This document shows, one piece after another, positions 17,396 through 25,773 of a DNA stretch of 64,000 nucleotides; the stretch's first letter is position 1, and the number at the start of each line of letters is the position of its first letter. Under the pieces are notes generated by a model. The model worked only from the letters and a program-made list of their open reading frames with translations. It was not told the origin of the DNA and searched no databases. Source of the DNA: JBEDUK01 sp040414485. GTDB lineage: Bacteria > Actinomycetota > UBA4738. The position numbers and the translations under genes are program-made. The stretch is from contig JBEDUK010000061.1 in assembly GCA_040414485.1 (NCBI GenBank), positions 10,678 through 74,677 on the forward strand, written 5' to 3'.

Positions 17396-17584
17396 CTACG
17401 CCTGGGCGATCGAGTGCCACCTGCCCGGTGTGATCCAACGGAACAGGCTCAGTCCCGGCCGCTTGCACCAGCACGTCGACGAGCAGGCGCAGCGAAACCG
17501 ACCGAAGCCGGCGCGCTCGAGCGCCAGCGTGATCAGGCCCGCGGCGACGACGCCCAGGCCCACCATCCGCAGCATTCGTCCCAT
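17396..17584 (-). CDS. Small Cys-rich membrane-anchored protein of unknown function
   Basis: A 62-residue protein not similar to anything I can name. One N-terminal hydrophobic helix (about residues 5-21, LRMVGLGVVAAGLITLAL) is followed by a compact motif FRCACSSTCWCKRPG with four Cys in C-x-C-x4-C-x-C spacing, then a Trp/Pro-rich end. The Cys spacing could bind a metal or form disulfides. The start is supported by a TACGAT -10 box 6 bases upstream (17596-17591), so the mRNA is leaderless. It is divergent from the MFS gene, which also has a leaderless start. Confidence 0.6.
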   Translation of the reverse strand: MGRMLRMVGLGVVAAGLITLALERAGFGRFRCACSSTCWCKRPGLSLFRWITPGRWHSIAQA

Positions 17585-17590
17585 CGTCCG

Positions 17591-17596
17591 ATCGTA
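17591..17596 (-). promoter_or_regulatory. -10 box of the Cys-rich small gene
   Basis: TACGAT on the minus strand ends 6 bases before the ATG at 17584. Confidence 0.45.
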
Positions 17597-17623
17597 AGCC
17601 CGGGCCGGGCCGAACCTCACGGG

Positions 17624-17629
17624 TAGGAT
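17624..17629 (+). promoter_or_regulatory. -10 box of the MFS gene
   Basis: TAGGAT ends 7 bases before the ATG at 17637, with no ribosome site; leaderless. Confidence 0.5.
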
Positions 17630-17636
17630 TCGACGC

Positions 17637-19133
17637 ATGGCAGCGCGGACCGGCGACCTCAGCGTGGTTGGCCGCGTCCGCACTGCGCTGGCGTCGAAGG
17701 ACTTCGCCCGTCTCGTCTCCGCGCGCTACGCGAGCCAGTTCGGCGACGGCCTGTTCCAGGCGTTCATCTTCGCCCGCCTGGTCTTCCTGGACACCGACAA
17801 GCAGAGCACCGCGGCCCAGGTCGCCAAGGCCGTCTCGCTCCTGATCATCCCGTTCTCCCTGATCGGGCCGTTCGCCGGCGTCTTCATCGACCGCTGGTCG
17901 CGCCGGCTGATCCTGACCTGGACGCCGGTGCTGAAGGCCGTCTGCCTTGTCCCGCTGCTGTTCATCAACGCGTCGTGGGCGATCTACACGCTGGCGCTCG
18001 TCAACGTCTCGGCGAACCGCTTCTACCTGACCACCGCCGGCGCGGTCACGCCGTCTCTGGTCGAGGACCGCGAGCTGCTGGTCGGCAACGCGATCACCGG
18101 CTCCGCCGGGACGGTCATCACGGCGGCCGGCCTGGCGATCGGGTCCAGGATCGCGGGCCACGTGAACCCGAAGGCGCTCCTGGTGGCGGTGATCGTCCTG
18201 TGGCCCGTCTCGGCCTGGCTCGCGTCACGCATCGCGAACGCGCTTCGCGCGAGCCGGCCCGATGTGGGCATCCGCGAGGACATCGTCCGGGTGGCGCGCG
18301 AGTTCGTCTCCGGCGGCCGGCGGCTGTTCGCCACTCCCCGGGCGCTCGCTCCCGTGACGTCCGTCTTCTGGGACCAGATGCTGATCAACACGGTCGCGGT
18401 TCTGTCGGTGGTCGTGTTCAAGGACCAGTTCAACCAGGGCATCGCGTCGTATTCGAACATCGTGATCGCGGCCGGCTTCGGCGTGCTGGCCGGCATGGTC
18501 ACCGTCGGCTTCCTGGAAGCGCGATTCACCCGCGAGCAGATCATGGCGCTGGCGTTCGGCATCGCCGGCGTGGCGTCGATCCTGGTGGCGCTCAAGATCA
18601 CCAGCGTCACGATCCTGCTGCTGACGTTCATCCTCGCGATGACCTTCCCGTGGCGGAAGACGCCGGCCGACACGCTCGTCCAGGAGTCGCTGCCGAACCG
18701 GTACCGCGGGCGCGTGTTCGCCATCCAGGACATCGCGTTCACCATGCCGAGGGTGTTCGCCGCGCTGCTCCTCGTCGTGTGGCTCAACGCGATCGACCTG
18801 TCCGTGGCGACGATCGTGTTCGCCACGGGCGTGGCGTTCCTCATCTGGCCGCCGATCCTGCTCGCGTGGATCCGCCGGCCGAGGTACGTCCGGCTGAGGT
18901 TCCACGAGGCCGGGCGGGCCGAACAGACGCCCACCGCGGTCGTCGTGGGCGGGGAGGAGGAGCCGGTCGAACTGCTGAGGTCGGAACTGGTCGAGCAGGG
19001 CGGCGAACGCCTCCGCAGGTTCCGCCTCCGCGCCATGGACGAGACGATCGACGTCGCGGGGCGCGACGGCGCGACACGCTGGCAGGTCGAACATGAGGTG
19101 CCGACGGACATCGAGGAGCCGTCGGCGAACTAG
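17637..19133 (+). CDS. MFS transporter, MefA/TetV-like efflux type
   Basis: A 498-residue protein with about 11-12 membrane helices in the first 420 residues. The segment DFARLVSARYASQFGDGLFQ in the first helix region and GVFIDRWSRRLIL in the loop between helices 2 and 3 are the typical major facilitator D-R-x-S-R-R signature of drug exporters in the MefA group. The last 80 residues form a charged cytoplasmic tail that is longer than usual. It is followed directly by the DUF2252 gene and is probably in an operon with it. The substrate cannot be inferred. Confidence 0.82.
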   Translation: MAARTGDLSVVGRVRTALASKDFARLVSARYASQFGDGLFQAFIFARLVFLDTDKQSTAAQVAKAVSLLIIPFSLIGPFAGVFIDRWSRRLILTWTPVLKAVCLVPLLFINASWAIYTLALVNVSANRFYLTTAGAVTPSLVEDRELLVGNAITGSAGTVITAAGLAIGSRIAGHVNPKALLVAVIVLWPVSAWLASRIANALRASRPDVGIREDIVRVAREFVSGGRRLFATPRALAPVTSVFWDQMLINTVAVLSVVVFKDQFNQGIASYSNIVIAAGFGVLAGMVTVGFLEARFTREQIMALAFGIAGVASILVALKITSVTILLLTFILAMTFPWRKTPADTLVQESLPNRYRGRVFAIQDIAFTMPRVFAALLLVVWLNAIDLSVATIVFATGVAFLIWPPILLAWIRRPRYVRLRFHEAGRAEQTPTAVVVGGEEEPVELLRSELVEQGGERLRRFRLRAMDETIDVAGRDGATRWQVEHEVPTDIEEPSAN

Positions 19134-19166
19134 GTGCAGGGGCTGCGGGGTGGGAGGGGGCACGAG

Positions 19167-20498
19167 ATGGCGGTTGTCGAGGAGGGACTCGAGAAGCTCG
19201 ATCCGGAGGAGCGCGCCGGGCAGATCGCGTCGTCGTTCACGGAGACCTATCCGGATCTGATCGCTGCCGACCCGGATGCATGGCGCGGGAAGTTCCGCAA
19301 GATGGCCGGCTCGGCCTTCGCGTTCTACCGTGGCAGCGCCGCCCTGTTCTATCGGGACATCGCCCAGGACGACGACCCGTTCCTCGACGACAAGACCAGC
19401 CGCGTGTGGATCCAGGGCGACCTGCACGCGAACAACTTCGGGACGTACATGAACAGCGCCGGCATGCTCGTGTTCGATGTCAACGACTTCGACGAGTCCT
19501 ACGTCGGACCGTTCACCTGGGACCTCAAGCGTCTGGCGGCCAGCCTGGCACTCCTCGGCTACGAGAAGGCGCTCTCGGACGATGACATCCGCAAGATGAT
19601 CGAGACCGTCGCCCGGAGCTACGCGAAGCAGGTCGCCGTGTTCGCGCAAGGGAAGGCCGAGTCCGGCTTCGCGCTGACCCTTGCCACCACCGAGGGGATC
19701 CTTCGGGACGTGCTGGGGGCCGCGCGCCTGCAGACGCGGCTGGCCCTGCTCGATGAATCGACGGTGATCCACTCGTACGACCGGAAGTTCGGCGACGATC
19801 CCTCGATGCGGCGGCTGGATTCCGAAACGCAGGCCGAGGTACAGCAGGCGTTCCAGACCTACCTCGACTCGATCCCTGAAAGCAAACGCGACCGACGCCT
19901 CAGCTACCGCATGAAGGATGTGGTTGCGCGGCGCGGGATGGGCATCGGCAGCGCCGGGTTGCCGTCGTTCAATGCGCTGCTGGAAGGCCACAGCCAGGCG
20001 CTGGAGAACGACATCGTCGTGTACATGAAGCAGGCGACGGTCGCGGCGCCCAGCCTGGCGGTTCCCGACGAGCGCATCAAGAGCTACTTCAAGGACGACG
20101 CCGCACGGACGGTGGTCTCACAGCGGGCGCTCCAGGCGTACGCGGACCCGTGGCTCGGGAACACGACCGTGTTCGGGAAGGGCTACCTGGTGGCCGAGGC
20201 CTCGCCGTACACGATGGATCTGGACTGGAGCGACATCAACCAGGTCGACGACGTCGTCCAGGTGCTCAACTACCTCGGGCAGGCCGTTGCGAAGATCCAC
20301 TGCGTCTCGGACGAGGAGAGCGACCAGACGCTGGTGCCGTTCTCCACCGAGGAGGCGATCGGGCATGTGATCGATGGCCGCGAGAACGATTTCGCCGAGT
20401 ACCTCGTGGAGTTCGGCGAGGGCTACGGGGCGATCGTGCGCAACGATCACACGCTGTTCGTGGACGCGTTCCGGAACCGCCGCATCGCGGACCTGTAG
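19167..20498 (+). CDS. DUF2252 family protein (kinase-like fold)
   Basis: A 443-residue protein. WIQGDLHANNFGTYMNSAG and VFDVNDFDESYVGPFTWDLK are the DUF2252 hallmark, resembling the catalytic HxxN and DxD loops of aminoglycoside phosphotransferase-like kinases. YRGSAALFYRDI precedes them and DLDWSDINQVDDVV lies near the end. The biochemical role of the family is not established. The ATG at 19167 is preferred to a GTG at 19134 because it has GGGAGGGGG 6 bases upstream. It follows the MFS gene with no gap for a promoter. Confidence 0.85.
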   Translation: MAVVEEGLEKLDPEERAGQIASSFTETYPDLIAADPDAWRGKFRKMAGSAFAFYRGSAALFYRDIAQDDDPFLDDKTSRVWIQGDLHANNFGTYMNSAGMLVFDVNDFDESYVGPFTWDLKRLAASLALLGYEKALSDDDIRKMIETVARSYAKQVAVFAQGKAESGFALTLATTEGILRDVLGAARLQTRLALLDESTVIHSYDRKFGDDPSMRRLDSETQAEVQQAFQTYLDSIPESKRDRRLSYRMKDVVARRGMGIGSAGLPSFNALLEGHSQALENDIVVYMKQATVAAPSLAVPDERIKSYFKDDAARTVVSQRALQAYADPWLGNTTVFGKGYLVAEASPYTMDLDWSDINQVDDVVQVLNYLGQAVAKIHCVSDEESDQTLVPFSTEEAIGHVIDGRENDFAEYLVEFGEGYGAIVRNDHTLFVDAFRNRRIADL

Positions 20499-20528
20499 GC
20501 GCCGCGGCCGAATCGAGAGCAGACCGGC

Positions 20529-21212
20529 ATGGCGACGCAGCCCTCGTCCCGCGAGCGGTTCGAGGCGCTGACCCGCGAGCGCGGCCTCGAACGCCTGGTG
20601 CTGTTCAGCGACGCGGTCTTCGCCATCGCGATGACCCTGCTCGTGCTGAACCTGCGCGTGCCGGTGCGGCCGTTGAACCTGGACGCGTCGCAGGCGAATG
20701 CCTGGCTTGCCCGCGCGCTCGGCAACCTCGGAGATTCGTACTTCGCTTACGTCCTGAGCTTCGCCGTGATCGCCCTGTACTGGCGGGCGCACCACCGCAA
20801 GTTCCTCAAGATCGCGCAGGCCGACGGCTGGCTCCTGTTCTGGAACTTCGCGTTCCTGTTCGGCGTGTCGTTCCTGCCGTTCCCGACCTCCGTCCTCGCG
20901 CGGTACGGGGACACCACGCTCGCGACGGTCTTCTATTCGGTGTCCCTGGCGGCCGTCGGGCTGATCGCCATCCTGATCAGCCTGCACGCGGAGCGCGCCG
21001 GCCTCTACGACGAGACCGCCGACGTCGAGTACACGCGGTTCCGCGCCGCCTGGCGCCCGGCGGTGGTGCCCGCCGTGTTCGTCCTGTCGATCCCGATCGC
21101 GCTCGTCAGCCCGAACTGGGCCCAGCGCTCGTGGCTCCTGTTGATCCCGATCCTGTTCGCCGCGGATCGCATCCACGCGCGGTTCGAACGACGGCACGCC
21201 GGCACTTCATGA
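20529..21212 (+). CDS. TMEM175-family potassium channel (DUF1211)
   Basis: A 227-residue membrane protein with about six helices. The first helix carries LVLFSDAVFAIAMTLLVLNL, the F-S-D-x-V-F-A-I-A-x-T signature that lines the pore and sets K+ selectivity in TMEM175 channels. The helix-3 region has FAVIALYWRAHHRKF, also typical. Bacterial members have one six-helix repeat and act as tetramers, as this length implies. The end overlaps the convergent ribosome-protection gene by 6 bases. Confidence 0.87.
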   Translation: MATQPSSRERFEALTRERGLERLVLFSDAVFAIAMTLLVLNLRVPVRPLNLDASQANAWLARALGNLGDSYFAYVLSFAVIALYWRAHHRKFLKIAQADGWLLFWNFAFLFGVSFLPFPTSVLARYGDTTLATVFYSVSLAAVGLIAILISLHAERAGLYDETADVEYTRFRAAWRPAVVPAVFVLSIPIALVSPNWAQRSWLLLIPILFAADRIHARFERRHAGTS

Positions 21213-23231
21213 CACGTGTGCCCGGTTCGCATTCGAGCGAGCGACGGGCCGCCCGTCCACGCGGAGCAGATATTCGGCCCGGTTGAGCGGGTCGAGGCCG
21301 GTCCGCTGCCGGATCGGGAACGCCCCCCGCACCGGCTCGTACCGGTCGAAGACGCATTCCAGAACGCCCTCGCCGCGCGTCAGCACCGGCAACCGCTGCC
21401 GCAGGTCGTGGATGCGCGCAGCCGGCACGTCCCCCGTCACCACGCACGCGGAGCGATCCAAGCGCTGCTCACGCGGAATCGCATCGAGGCGCGCCAGCGC
21501 GGGCACCAGCACACCGAGCGTGTCCTCCGGCGCCTCCAGCCTGAACCCGTGGATCGGCTCACACACGACCGTCTTCGCACGCCGCAGTGCCGCCATGAGG
21601 ACAAGGGGCGTCAGCTTGCGGAAATCTTCGCCCGTGCTCGAGATGCTCTTGGTGAACCGGGCGTGGCCCAGGCTGTGCTTCGCCAGGTATCCGGCGTCGG
21701 TCATCACGACCGCGCAGTCCGTCACCTCCCAGCCGTGAAGACCCTCTCGCAGCGTACGTCGAACCGTATCCTCGACCGCTCGGAAGAACGCCAGCGGCAT
21801 GGCGCCCAGTTCGGCCTCGATCGTGAACGCAACTCCCGAGCCCGGCAACGCCGGCTCGACCCGCAGTCCGACCGTGGCCACGAACGGATTGTGAGGCTCG
21901 CCCAGCCGTTCGACCGCGCCACCGATCCCCACGGGGCGTTCGACGTGGATCGTCGTCGTCCGGACGAAGTCGGCGGCGACGCCGAAGTCCTCTTCGAGCG
22001 TGGCCGCGATGACCTCCTTCTGCACCTCGCCGAAGAGCGAGACGAAGATCTCGCGCCGAACGTCGTCCTGCCGAACGTCGATCAACGGGTCCTGCTCCGC
22101 CAGTTGGGCCAGCGCGGCACGGAGCGATCCACGATCGTGTGGATCGCGGGGCACAACGAGGGTTTCCAGGGCGGGCGGCGCGAATTGCTGCTCCGCGCGC
22201 CGCTCGTGTGCGCCGATGGCGTCGCCGACCTTTGCCTCGACCAGCCCCCGGATCCTGGCGATCTCACCGGCGGCAACGGCAGAGCGCCGGACCGCCCCGC
22301 CACGGTCGAAGACCTCGATGCCGGTGACCCGCCGTTCGCCCGTTGCCCCGAACCGAACTCGTTGGCGGACGCCCAGGTTGCCCGAAAACATCCGCACGTA
22401 CGCCACCTTCTCGCCGGTGCCCCCGCGTTCGATCTTGAAGACCCGCCCACAGACTGGCCCGTGGACGTCGCGCCGGGCGGGTGGGAGCAGTTCAGCGAGG
22501 CCCGCCATCAAGGTACCGACGCCGGCGCCGGTGAGTGCGGATCCGAAGAACACCGGATGGACCTTGCGCCGGCGCGTCTGAGCAGCCAGCTCCTTCCGCA
22601 GCGTCCGATACGGGATCGGTCGGTCGTCGTCGATGAACGCTGCCAGTATCGAATCGTTCCCTTCGGCCAGCGCCTCGGCCACCCGTGGCATCGCGCTCGC
22701 ATCGCCTGGCCTCCATTGCGTGAAGGAGGCGGCGCGGGACCCGGCATCCCCGACCGAGCCCATCGGAACGGCGGCGCGGGTGAGCCGCCCGGCGATGGCC
22801 CGGAGCGTGCGTCCGTCATCCGCGCCGCGGCGATCGATCTTGTTGACGAAGAACAGGGTCGGGATGCCGAGGCGCTCCAGGGCGCGCCAGAGGATCCGAG
22901 TCTGCGGCTGGACGCCTTCGACCGCCGAGATCACGAGCACGGCCCCATCCAGTACGCCGAGCGCGCGTTCGACCTCCGCGATGAAATCCGGGTGGCCGGG
23001 GGTGTCGATCAGGTTGATCGCGACTCCGCGGACGGCGAACGAGACGACCGCCGACTTGATGGTGATGCCCCGTTCGCGTTCCAGGGCCAGCGTGTCTGTT
23101 TGGGTCGTGCCGGCGTCCACGCTGCCGATCTGATCGATGATGCCCGCGGCGTGGAGCAGCCGCTCTGTGAGGGTGGTCTTACCGGCGTCGACGTGGGCGA
23201 GGATTCCGAGGTTGAGCGTTCGTTGCACCAT
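21207..23231 (-). CDS. Tet(M)/OtrA-like ribosomal protection GTPase
   Basis: A 674-residue EF-G-like translational GTPase. G1 is AHVDAGKTT, switch II is DTPGHPDF, and G4 is NKID. TLALERERGITIKSAV precedes G3. The domain IV end reads SSTGEDFRKLTPLVL, the equivalent of the Tet(M) loop that reaches the decoding site and releases tetracycline, and the total length fits Tet(M)/Tet(W)/OtrA rather than EF-G. Whether it gives resistance or serves another ribosome rescue role is unknown. Its start lies inside the end of sodX, so the two genes are translationally linked. Confidence 0.85.
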   Translation of the reverse strand: MVQRTLNLGILAHVDAGKTTLTERLLHAAGIIDQIGSVDAGTTQTDTLALERERGITIKSAVVSFAVRGVAINLIDTPGHPDFIAEVERALGVLDGAVLVISAVEGVQPQTRILWRALERLGIPTLFFVNKIDRRGADDGRTLRAIAGRLTRAAVPMGSVGDAGSRAASFTQWRPGDASAMPRVAEALAEGNDSILAAFIDDDRPIPYRTLRKELAAQTRRRKVHPVFFGSALTGAGVGTLMAGLAELLPPARRDVHGPVCGRVFKIERGGTGEKVAYVRMFSGNLGVRQRVRFGATGERRVTGIEVFDRGGAVRRSAVAAGEIARIRGLVEAKVGDAIGAHERRAEQQFAPPALETLVVPRDPHDRGSLRAALAQLAEQDPLIDVRQDDVRREIFVSLFGEVQKEVIAATLEEDFGVAADFVRTTTIHVERPVGIGGAVERLGEPHNPFVATVGLRVEPALPGSGVAFTIEAELGAMPLAFFRAVEDTVRRTLREGLHGWEVTDCAVVMTDAGYLAKHSLGHARFTKSISSTGEDFRKLTPLVLMAALRRAKTVVCEPIHGFRLEAPEDTLGVLVPALARLDAIPREQRLDRSACVVTGDVPAARIHDLRQRLPVLTRGEGVLECVFDRYEPVRGAFPIRQRTGLDPLNRAEYLLRVDGRPVARSNANRAHVS

Positions 23232-23817
23232 GCGTCATGCCCCTTCGAAGTCGTGGTGCTCTCCGTATGGACATGAACGCGCTGCGCATGGTGCCTCCCA
23301 GGCGCTCGATGGTTCGTTCGACCGGCAGCCCGATCATAACCGCATCGCCGTCGGCGGTGCCCGTCCCGCCGGCGTATCGCCAACGAACCACGCCGCGGAT
23401 TGCCGCACGCCGGATCGGTCCGAACTGCCGGCTGTCGGTGCTGCGTTCCGGACGATCGCCCTCCAACCAGTACTCGTCCTCGCCGAGCCTCTCTCCGGTC
23501 GGCGACAGATCGTCCGGTCCGTATCGCACGCGTTTGATCAATTCGAGATCCGGCTTGGAGGGGTGCAGCGCGACCACGACCATGCCGCGTCGTATGCGGC
23601 CGGGCCGCGTTGCCACGAGCCGGTCGCCCGCGCGAGACGCCGGCTCCATGCTGTCGCCCTCGACCACCACACGGAATGGGCGCCAGCGCCACCACGCGAG
23701 CATGCACGCTGCCCCGACGGCGAGCGTCACGGTGCCGGCCACGGTCCGTCCGGAGATATGGGAGTGATAGGTTTGCGCTTCGTCCACCTCGGGCATCCCG
23801 AGCAGGTCGATCGACAC
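23179..23817 (-). CDS. sodX: Nickel superoxide dismutase maturation protease (signal peptidase I-like)
   Basis: A 212-residue S26-type serine protease. VVEGDSMEPASRAGDRL has the catalytic Ser56 and LELIKRVRYG the catalytic Lys95. One membrane helix (about residues 25-42) precedes them, and DSRQFGPIRRAAIRGVV is the conserved box after the active site. The gene is divergent from sodN, whose product needs its propeptide removed to expose His1. The GTG start at 23817 is uncertain; an ATG at 23796 is possible. The last 17 codons overlap the ribosome-protection gene, and the C-terminal Arg-rich tail looks like filler from that overlap. Confidence 0.87.
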   Translation of the reverse strand: MSIDLLGMPEVDEAQTYHSHISGRTVAGTVTLAVGAACMLAWWRWRPFRVVVEGDSMEPASRAGDRLVATRPGRIRRGMVVVALHPSKPDLELIKRVRYGPDDLSPTGERLGEDEYWLEGDRPERSTDSRQFGPIRRAAIRGVVRWRYAGGTGTADGDAVMIGLPVERTIERLGGTMRSAFMSIRRAPRLRRGMTHGATNAQPRNPRPRRRR

Positions 23818-23840
23818 CGGAACCGACGAAAGGAGTGGGA

Positions 23841-24263
23841 ATGCTATCCGGACTCCTCACCCCGAAGCGCACCGTCCACGCGCACTGCGACCTCCCGTGC
23901 GGCGTCTACGACCCCGCCCAGGCGCGCATCGAAGCCGAATCCGTGAAGGCGATCCAGCAGAAGTACCAGGACGCCGAAACGGCGAAGAAGCCGTCCGAGT
24001 CGGTCGAGGACTACCGCGCGCGGTGCCTCCTCATCAAGGAGGAGCGCGCCGACATGGTGAAGCACCACCTCTGGGTGTTGTGGACCGATTACTTCAAGCC
24101 CGAGCATCTGCAGGCGCACCCGCAGTTGCACGACACGTTCTGGCAGGCGACGAAGGCGGCCGGCGAGGCGAAGAAGTCGCAGGACCCGGCGCAGGGGCAG
24201 AGCCTGCTCGACCTCATCTCTCAGATCAACGACATCTTCTGGGACACGAAGAAGCCCGCGTAG
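23841..24263 (+). CDS. sodN: Nickel-containing superoxide dismutase
   Basis: A 140-residue precursor. After a 14-residue propeptide ending in TVHA comes the nickel hook HCDLPCGVYDP, with His1, Cys2 and Cys6 as metal ligands and Tyr9 in the active-site channel. The remainder is the four-helix bundle, with DYRARCLLIKEERADMVKHH and LHDTFWQATKAAGEAKKS. It disproportionates superoxide in the cytosol as a hexamer. The AAAGGAG site lies 6-12 bases before the ATG. The divergent neighbour sodX is the maturation protease. It ends 4 bases from the convergent CCA gene. Confidence 0.96.
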   Translation: MLSGLLTPKRTVHAHCDLPCGVYDPAQARIEAESVKAIQQKYQDAETAKKPSESVEDYRARCLLIKEERADMVKHHLWVLWTDYFKPEHLQAHPQLHDTFWQATKAAGEAKKSQDPAQGQSLLDLISQINDIFWDTKKPA

Positions 24264-24267
24264 ATCA

Positions 24268-25680
24268 CTAGGTCGAATCGCGCTCGCCGCGCGCCGCCCA
24301 CCAATCGTCCAGCAGCCGGTAGGCCTCCACCTCTTCGATCGGGCCGCGTTCGAGGCGCTCCTCCATGAGGAACGCGAGCGCGCGCCCGACGTCGCGGCCC
24401 GGCTCGAGACCCAGGTGCTCCATCACCTGGTTCCCGTCGAGCGGCGGGCGGAGCTGCTCGAGGCTCTCCTCCTCGACGAGCCGCGCGATCCGAAGCTCGA
24501 GGTCGTCCTGCAACGCCGCGAGCGCCTTCGCCTTCGCCTCGTTCCTCGTCGTGCAGTCGGCACGCACCAGTTGGTTGAGCCGGTCGAGCTGCACGCCGGG
24601 CCCGCCGGCGTCGCGGATGTACCTGCGCAGCGCGGCGTCGGTCCAGCCCTCCTTGTACGAATGGAACCGCAGGTGCAGCGCGATCAGCTGCGTGACGTCG
24701 GCGACGACGTCGTTCGGATACCGAAGCTCCCGCAGGCGCCTGTCGGCCATGCGGGCGCCGACCACCTCGTGGTGATGGAACTGCACGCCGTCGGCCGTGA
24801 ACTGCCTGGTGGCCGGCTTGCCGACGTCGTGCATCAGCGCCGCCAACCGAAGCGTCAGGTCGTCCGGGTCGCAGCGTTCGACCACGGCGAACGTGTGCCG
24901 AAGGACGTCCTTGTGCCGGTGGACAGGATCCTGTTCGAGCTGCAGTGCGGGCAGCTCCGGGATGAACACGTCCGCCAGGCCCGTGTCGACCATCAGGGCG
25001 AGCCCGGCGGTCGGGTCCGGCGCCTGAAGCAGCAGCGACAGCTCGCGCTGGATCCGTTCGGCCGACACGATCGAGAGCCGGCCGGCCATTGACGTCATGG
25101 CCTCGACCACGCGCGGCGCCGGCTTCATGTCCAGCCGGGCCGCGAATCGCGCGGCGCGGAGCATGCGGAGCGGATCGTCGCCGAACGACACCTCCGGGGA
25201 CAGCGGCGTGTCCAGCGTGCGCGCCGCCAGCGCGCGCACCCCGCCGAACGGATCGATGAACTCCCGGCCCGGCAGCCGAACCGCCATGGCGTTCACCGTG
25301 AAGTCCCGGCGGGACAGGTCCACCTGAACGTCGTCGGAGAAGGTCACGTTCGGGTGCCGGTCGTCCTCGGGATAGAGCTCCTTGCGGAACGTCGTGATCT
25401 CCACGACCACGCCGTCCTTCTTCGCGCCGATCGTGCCGAACCTGATGCCCTTGAGGACGATCCCCTTCGCCCACCCCTGGAGCAGTCGGATCGTCACCTC
25501 CGGGCGCGCGTCCGTGGCGAAGTCCAGCTCCCCGCCGAACGGCCGCCCCATGAGAAGGTCTCGCACGCTCCCGCCCACCAGATGGAGCTGATGCCCGGCG
25601 TGGGCGAAGCGTTCGCCCAGCTCGACGGCGATGGGCTCGACGGAAAGGAGCGGGGCGCCGGTCTGCTCGGTCGGCGTCAT
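24268..25680 (-). CDS. CCA-adding tRNA nucleotidyltransferase with HD domain
   Basis: A 470-residue enzyme that builds or repairs the 3' CCA of tRNAs; it is needed here because both tRNA genes in the window lack an encoded CCA. LVGGSVRDLLMGRPFGGELDFATDA is the class II nucleotidyltransferase core (about residues 35-60, catalytic Asp pair in L-D-F), then RRDFTVNAMAV, FIDPFGG and DDPLRMLRAARFAARL. A C-terminal HD domain reads LAALMHDVGKP. The ATG at 25680 is taken because the upstream ATG at 25695 lies inside the TATGCT -10 box. This is the Rv3907c position in mycobacteria. Confidence 0.92.
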   Translation of the reverse strand: MTPTEQTGAPLLSVEPIAVELGERFAHAGHQLHLVGGSVRDLLMGRPFGGELDFATDARPEVTIRLLQGWAKGIVLKGIRFGTIGAKKDGVVVEITTFRKELYPEDDRHPNVTFSDDVQVDLSRRDFTVNAMAVRLPGREFIDPFGGVRALAARTLDTPLSPEVSFGDDPLRMLRAARFAARLDMKPAPRVVEAMTSMAGRLSIVSAERIQRELSLLLQAPDPTAGLALMVDTGLADVFIPELPALQLEQDPVHRHKDVLRHTFAVVERCDPDDLTLRLAALMHDVGKPATRQFTADGVQFHHHEVVGARMADRRLRELRYPNDVVADVTQLIALHLRFHSYKEGWTDAALRRYIRDAGGPGVQLDRLNQLVRADCTTRNEAKAKALAALQDDLELRIARLVEEESLEQLRPPLDGNQVMEHLGLEPGRDVGRALAFLMEERLERGPIEEVEAYRLLDDWWAARGERDST

Positions 25681-25690
25681 GACAGGGCCG

Positions 25691-25696
25691 AGCATA
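25691..25696 (-). promoter_or_regulatory. -10 box of the CCA enzyme gene
   Basis: TATGCT on the minus strand ends 10 bases before the ATG at 25680. Confidence 0.4.
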
Positions 25697-25721
25697 CCGG
25701 CCGGACCGTCGCGGCCTGCGT

Positions 25722-25727
25722 TAGTTT
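25722..25727 (+). promoter_or_regulatory. -10 box upstream of the TSUP leader peptide
   Basis: TAGTTT ends 7 bases before an ATG at 25735 that opens a 12-codon leader frame. This suggests a leaderless mRNA starting with that frame. Confidence 0.4.
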
Positions 25728-25734
25728 CGCCGCC

Positions 25735-25773
25735 ATGCCGTTGCGCGCCGCCACGAGGAATGCGCGAAGATGA
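25735..25773 (+). CDS. Possible 12-residue leader peptide coupled to the TSUP gene
   Basis: The frame encodes MPLRAATRNARR and stops in an ATGA overlap with the exporter start codon. It sits just downstream of a -10 box, so it could be translated from a leaderless mRNA and pass ribosomes to the exporter. There is no independent evidence that it is expressed; it may be only a short UTR with a chance frame. Confidence 0.35.
   Translation: MPLRAATRNARR

Noticed and set aside
21216..23276. 686-codon plus-strand frame opposite the ribosome-protection gene
   Set aside because: No domain pattern; the opposite strand encodes a complete EF-G-like GTPase.
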